Positions 61,309-64,000 of a stretch of 64,000 nucleotides of DNA are shown here, in pieces. Where the stretch lies: assembly GCF_000757725.1 (NCBI RefSeq), contig NZ_JJMU01000021.1, positions 124,001 to 188,000 of the forward strand. The letters are read 5' to 3'. Each line of letters starts with the position of its first letter. Position 1 is the stretch's first letter. The position numbers were made by a program, and so were the translations under genes. Below the pieces are notes generated by a model. The model was not told where the DNA came from, ran no database searches, and saw only the letters and a list, made by a program, of their open reading frames with translations. The stretch is from Sphingobacterium deserti (GTDB lineage: Bacteria; Bacteroidota; Bacteroidia; Sphingobacteriales; Sphingobacteriaceae).

Positions 61309-61992
61309 ATGGACGCTATCCTCCACCTCCTCTTCAACCCGCTTCCTAACGCCATCATGACGTTACTAACCGGCATATCCCTACTCTACTGGTTATTTAA
61401 CATGCTAATGGGTGACGGTTTTGACTTCGGCGATATGGGTGCGGAGCTCGATTTTGAGGGGGCGGATGTCCACGAGGTTGATGGCCCGGATGATGCTGAA
61501 CTACAAAGTGAGGCCAACACCTCTTTATTTTCAAAAGCGATGGATTTTATCAACGTTGGAAAAGCGCCACTTATGGTCATTGTAACGCTTTTTAAATTTA
61601 TTGGATGGATAATCACCATTGCCTCTTCGATCGCGCTTAATCTAGCGCAGTTTGGCTGGAAGTCGGTACTCATCTTAATCCCCATATTTCTCTTAACTTT
61701 CTTACTTATGCATTACGTCACCATACCTGTGGTAAAACTGTACAAGAACGTGGGCTATACCGGTGAAGAAGCGCACGACTACCTAGGCCGATCTGGTAAG
61801 ATGCGGACCTCTATAGCGGGTGACAGGCTTGGGGCCATGGAACTAACCATCGATAGTGATGTGATACGACTGAATGTCAAAAGTCAAACTGGGGAAAGAA
61901 TAGAATACGGAGACCCGGTCGTGATTGTCGACGAAAATGCAGAGAAAACGATATACTACGTAAAAAAAGACATAAACTTACACACCCTATAA
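61309..61992 (+). CDS. YqiJ/NfeD-like membrane protein
   Basis: A 227-residue protein with a short N-terminal membrane segment (LPNAIMTLLTGISLLYWLFNML), an acidic loop (about 40-75), two further segments (MVIVTLFKFIGWIITIASSIAL; SVLILIPIFLLTFLLMHYVTI) and a C-terminal OB-like domain (about 160-227) with GRSGKMRTSIAGDRLGAME. This is the YqiJ/NfeD arrangement that accompanies flotillins; NfeD proteins are thought to act with flotillin in membrane microdomains. The flotillin gene follows 12 bp later. Confidence 0.85.
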   Translation: MDAILHLLFNPLPNAIMTLLTGISLLYWLFNMLMGDGFDFGDMGAELDFEGADVHEVDGPDDAELQSEANTSLFSKAMDFINVGKAPLMVIVTLFKFIGWIITIASSIALNLAQFGWKSVLILIPIFLLTFLLMHYVTIPVVKLYKNVGYTGEEAHDYLGRSGKMRTSIAGDRLGAMELTIDSDVIRLNVKSQTGERIEYGDPVVIVDENAEKTIYYVKKDINLHTL

Positions 61993-62004
61993 ACTATATT
62001 AAGT

Positions 62005-64000
62005 ATGACAAGTAACACCTTATTATTTGTAGACGGACTCACGGGAGTCATATTGATTGCCGTTGGAGCAGTGATATTTATCATTTTAGCATTCTTTGTG
62101 GTGCTGAGCATGTTCTACAAAAAGATTCCGCAAGGAAAAGCAATTGTAAGAACCGGCGTCGGCGGATCTAAAGTGGCTTTTAACAAAGGAATGTATGTGG
62201 TGCCCGTTTTCCATAAAATGGAAATTATGGACATCTCCGTAAAGAAAATTGAGATTGCTAGAATGCAGCACGACGGGCTTATCTGTAAAGATAACATCCG
62301 TGCCGATATCAAAGTTGCATTCTTTGTTCGCGTTAACAAAGCTGTTGACGATGTCATCAATGTAGCGCAAAACTTAGGCTGTGATCGTGCCAGCGAACCG
62401 GAAACATTGAAGAATATATTCGAATCAAAGTTTTCAGAAGCCTTAAAAACGGTAGGTAAAAAATTTGATTTTATTGAATTATATGAGGCGCGGCGGGAAT
62501 TTCGCGAAGAAATATTAAATATTATAGGCACCGACCTGAATGGCTATATTTTAGATGACTGTGCTATAGACTACCTGGAACAAACAGAGCTACAATTCTT
62601 AAGTCCGGACAATATTTTGGATTCAGCGGGTATCAAAAAAATCACGGAACTGACCGCGCAGCAAAATATGAATGCCAACCTCATTCGACGTGAAGAGGAG
62701 AAAGTTATCAAAAAGCAGAATGTGGAGGCGCGCGAAGCAATTTTGGAACTAGACAGACAACTTGCCGAGAAAGAGGAAAAACAACGCCGCGAAATCGACA
62801 ACATCAAGGCGCGAGAAGATGCTGAAATCACGAAGGTACGCGAGGAAGAGCGCTTAAAATCGGAAACTGTACGCATTGCAACCGAGGAACAGCTCGCTAT
62901 TCAAGAAGAAAATAAACTACGTCAAATAATTATTGCGGAGAAAAATAAGCTGCGTACAGACGCCATCGAAACGGAACGCGTGGAGAAAGATCGTGCGCTG
63001 GAAGCTACAGAACGTGAGCGCATCGTTACCCTTGCGCAAATAGATAAAGAACGCTCCATTGAAACCGAGAAAAAAGGTATACAAAATGTAATTAAGGAGC
63101 GCGTACAGCTGGAAAAAGGCGTAATTGAAGAGCAACAATCTGTCAAAGATATCGAAATCTTCCGCGAAGTGGAACGCAAGAAACAAGCGGGCGTTATTGC
63201 AGCATCGCAAGAGGCGGAAGAGCGCTTGATTGCGACTGTCAAAGCTGCTGAAGCGGCTAAAATTGCGGCAGAGCAAGAGGCTGAGAAGAAAATAATTGAT
63301 GCGGAAGCCGCCCGTCAGATTGCGGAGAAAAAAGCGCAGGAGCTCTTGATAGAGGCAGAAGCGAAGAAAGAAGCGTCTGCAAAAGAAGCGGAGGCAAGAA
63401 AAATTATCGCCGAAGCCCAAGCGAAGGAAGAAGCTGCTTTAGGTCTATCCGAAGCCGAAGTTATGATTGCAAAAGCTGATGCCGAAGAGAAACAAGGAAC
63501 AGCAGAGGCAGCAGTTATCGAGAAGAAAGCGGCAGCTTTACGGACAGAAGGATTGGCGCAGGCTGAAGTCGTTCGAGAGAAAGCACTCGCTGAAGCGAAA
63601 GGTATTGAAGAGAAAGCAGCAGCCATGAAACAGCTTGACGGTGTGGGCAGGGAGCACGAAGAATTCAAACTACAGTTGCAAAAAGAACGCGATATTGAAC
63701 TGGCACATATCAATATACAGAAAGATATTGCGGCCGCACAATCAGGTGTTTTATCGGAAGCGCTTAAATCTGCGAAGATTGATATCGTAGGCGGAGAAAC
63801 GATGTTCTTTGAGAATATTGTGCGCCAGATCTCCAACGCAAAAGGATTTGACCACCTGATAAACAACTCAACACACGCGACGGACATCAAAAACTCTTTG
63901 CTAGGTGAGAATGGCAATGGCGATATTGCAGAAAAGATTAAAGGACTAGCAGACAAATACGGCATCTCTTCGAACGACATTAAAAACCTCACCGTATCCG
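62005..64000 (+). CDS. Flotillin-family protein (YqiK/FloT-like), 3' end outside window
   Basis: An open frame from ATG 62005 to the window end (665 codons, no stop). N-terminal membrane anchor at about 12-34 (TGVILIAVGAVIFIILAFF), then the SPFH/band 7 domain (VVLSMFYKKIPQGKAIVRTG, KVAFNKGMYVVPVFHKMEI, VKKIEIARMQHDGLICKDNI). A long coiled coil of Glu/Ala/Lys/Arg-rich repeats from about 215 to 560 is followed by the flotillin C-terminal part (SGVLSEALKSAKIDIVGGE). It is a microdomain scaffold protein, partner of the NfeD-like protein upstream. Only the final residues are missing or unknown. Confidence 0.93.
   Translation, partial: MTSNTLLFVDGLTGVILIAVGAVIFIILAFFVVLSMFYKKIPQGKAIVRTGVGGSKVAFNKGMYVVPVFHKMEIMDISVKKIEIARMQHDGLICKDNIRADIKVAFFVRVNKAVDDVINVAQNLGCDRASEPETLKNIFESKFSEALKTVGKKFDFIELYEARREFREEILNIIGTDLNGYILDDCAIDYLEQTELQFLSPDNILDSAGIKKITELTAQQNMNANLIRREEEKVIKKQNVEAREAILELDRQLAEKEEKQRREIDNIKAREDAEITKVREEERLKSETVRIATEEQLAIQEENKLRQIIIAEKNKLRTDAIETERVEKDRALEATERERIVTLAQIDKERSIETEKKGIQNVIKERVQLEKGVIEEQQSVKDIEIFREVERKKQAGVIAASQEAEERLIATVKAAEAAKIAAEQEAEKKIIDAEAARQIAEKKAQELLIEAEAKKEASAKEAEARKIIAEAQAKEEAALGLSEAEVMIAKADAEEKQGTAEAAVIEKKAAALRTEGLAQAEVVREKALAEAKGIEEKAAAMKQLDGVGREHEEFKLQLQKERDIELAHINIQKDIAAAQSGVLSEALKSAKIDIVGGETMFFENIVRQISNAKGFDHLINNSTHATDIKNSLLGENGNGDIAEKIKGLADKYGISSNDIKNLTVS

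Overview
The window looks like chromosomal DNA of a member of the Bacteroidota, most likely a Sphingobacteriaceae-type organism (Sphingobacterium, Pedobacter, Olivibacter or a relative). The evidence is a SusC/SusD pair, fimbrillin-like lipoproteins, a two-fucosidase locus, DUF2911, DUF4369/TlpA-like and S41/S9 exported proteins, and several promoters of the TTTG...TAnnTTTG type. Shine-Dalgarno sites are generally weak. Nothing was searched against a database: all calls come from reading the proteins and the DNA. I saw no tRNA, rRNA, CRISPR array, transposase or prophage gene.

Region 1 (1-14,100, +) is one long branched-chain amino-acid operon: ilvD (5' end outside the window), ilvB, ilvN, ilvC, leuC, leuD, leuB, leuA, ilvA. 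Three unexpected genes sit in it: a four-helix-bundle gene between ilvB and ilvN, a DinB-like gene between ilvN and ilvC, and a ModF-like double ATPase fused translationally (TAATG) to leuD. Many of its junctions carry degenerate A/T words of the ACTTTTGACTT type, and two junctions carry copies of a palindromic repeat (third copy near 47.9 kb). The four-helix-bundle gene lies between arms that can pair over 24 bp in the mRNA, as in 23S rRNA intervening sequences. A strong terminator ends the operon.

Region 2 (14,100-23,320) holds an S41 protease lipoprotein, a DUF2911 protein, an S9 peptidase, and a class Ib ribonucleotide reductase operon (NrdH-like redoxin, NrdI, NrdE, NrdF) behind a long leader. 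Region 3 (23,400-32,330, all -) has SusC/SusD, a GMC oxidoreductase with its Tat/lipoprotein small subunit, a MazEF toxin-antitoxin pair and a HAD phosphatase. Region 4 (32,850-37,430, +) has an FAH-family enzyme with an M23 peptidase, a Bcp peroxiredoxin and glycyl-tRNA synthetase.

Region 5 (37,460-46,860, -) is a surface/glycan block: a fimbrillin-like lipoprotein, a TlpA-like protein without its cysteines, GH95 and GH29 alpha-L-fucosidases, and a two-gene unit of a 62-residue peptide plus a fimbrillin-like protein fused to an amidotransferase-like domain. Region 6 (47,280-56,790) has Tpx, a Cys/Met-metabolism PLP enzyme, a FadL-type porin coupled to an SGNH hydrolase lipoprotein, an OsmC protein, a DUF2157-type membrane protein and UvrA. 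Region 7 (57,000-64,000) has a DoxX-like membrane protein, an unknown exported protein, an XRE regulator and a membrane-stress cluster: YbjN-like, PspA, DUF4177, a YqiJ/NfeD-like protein and a flotillin that runs off the window end.
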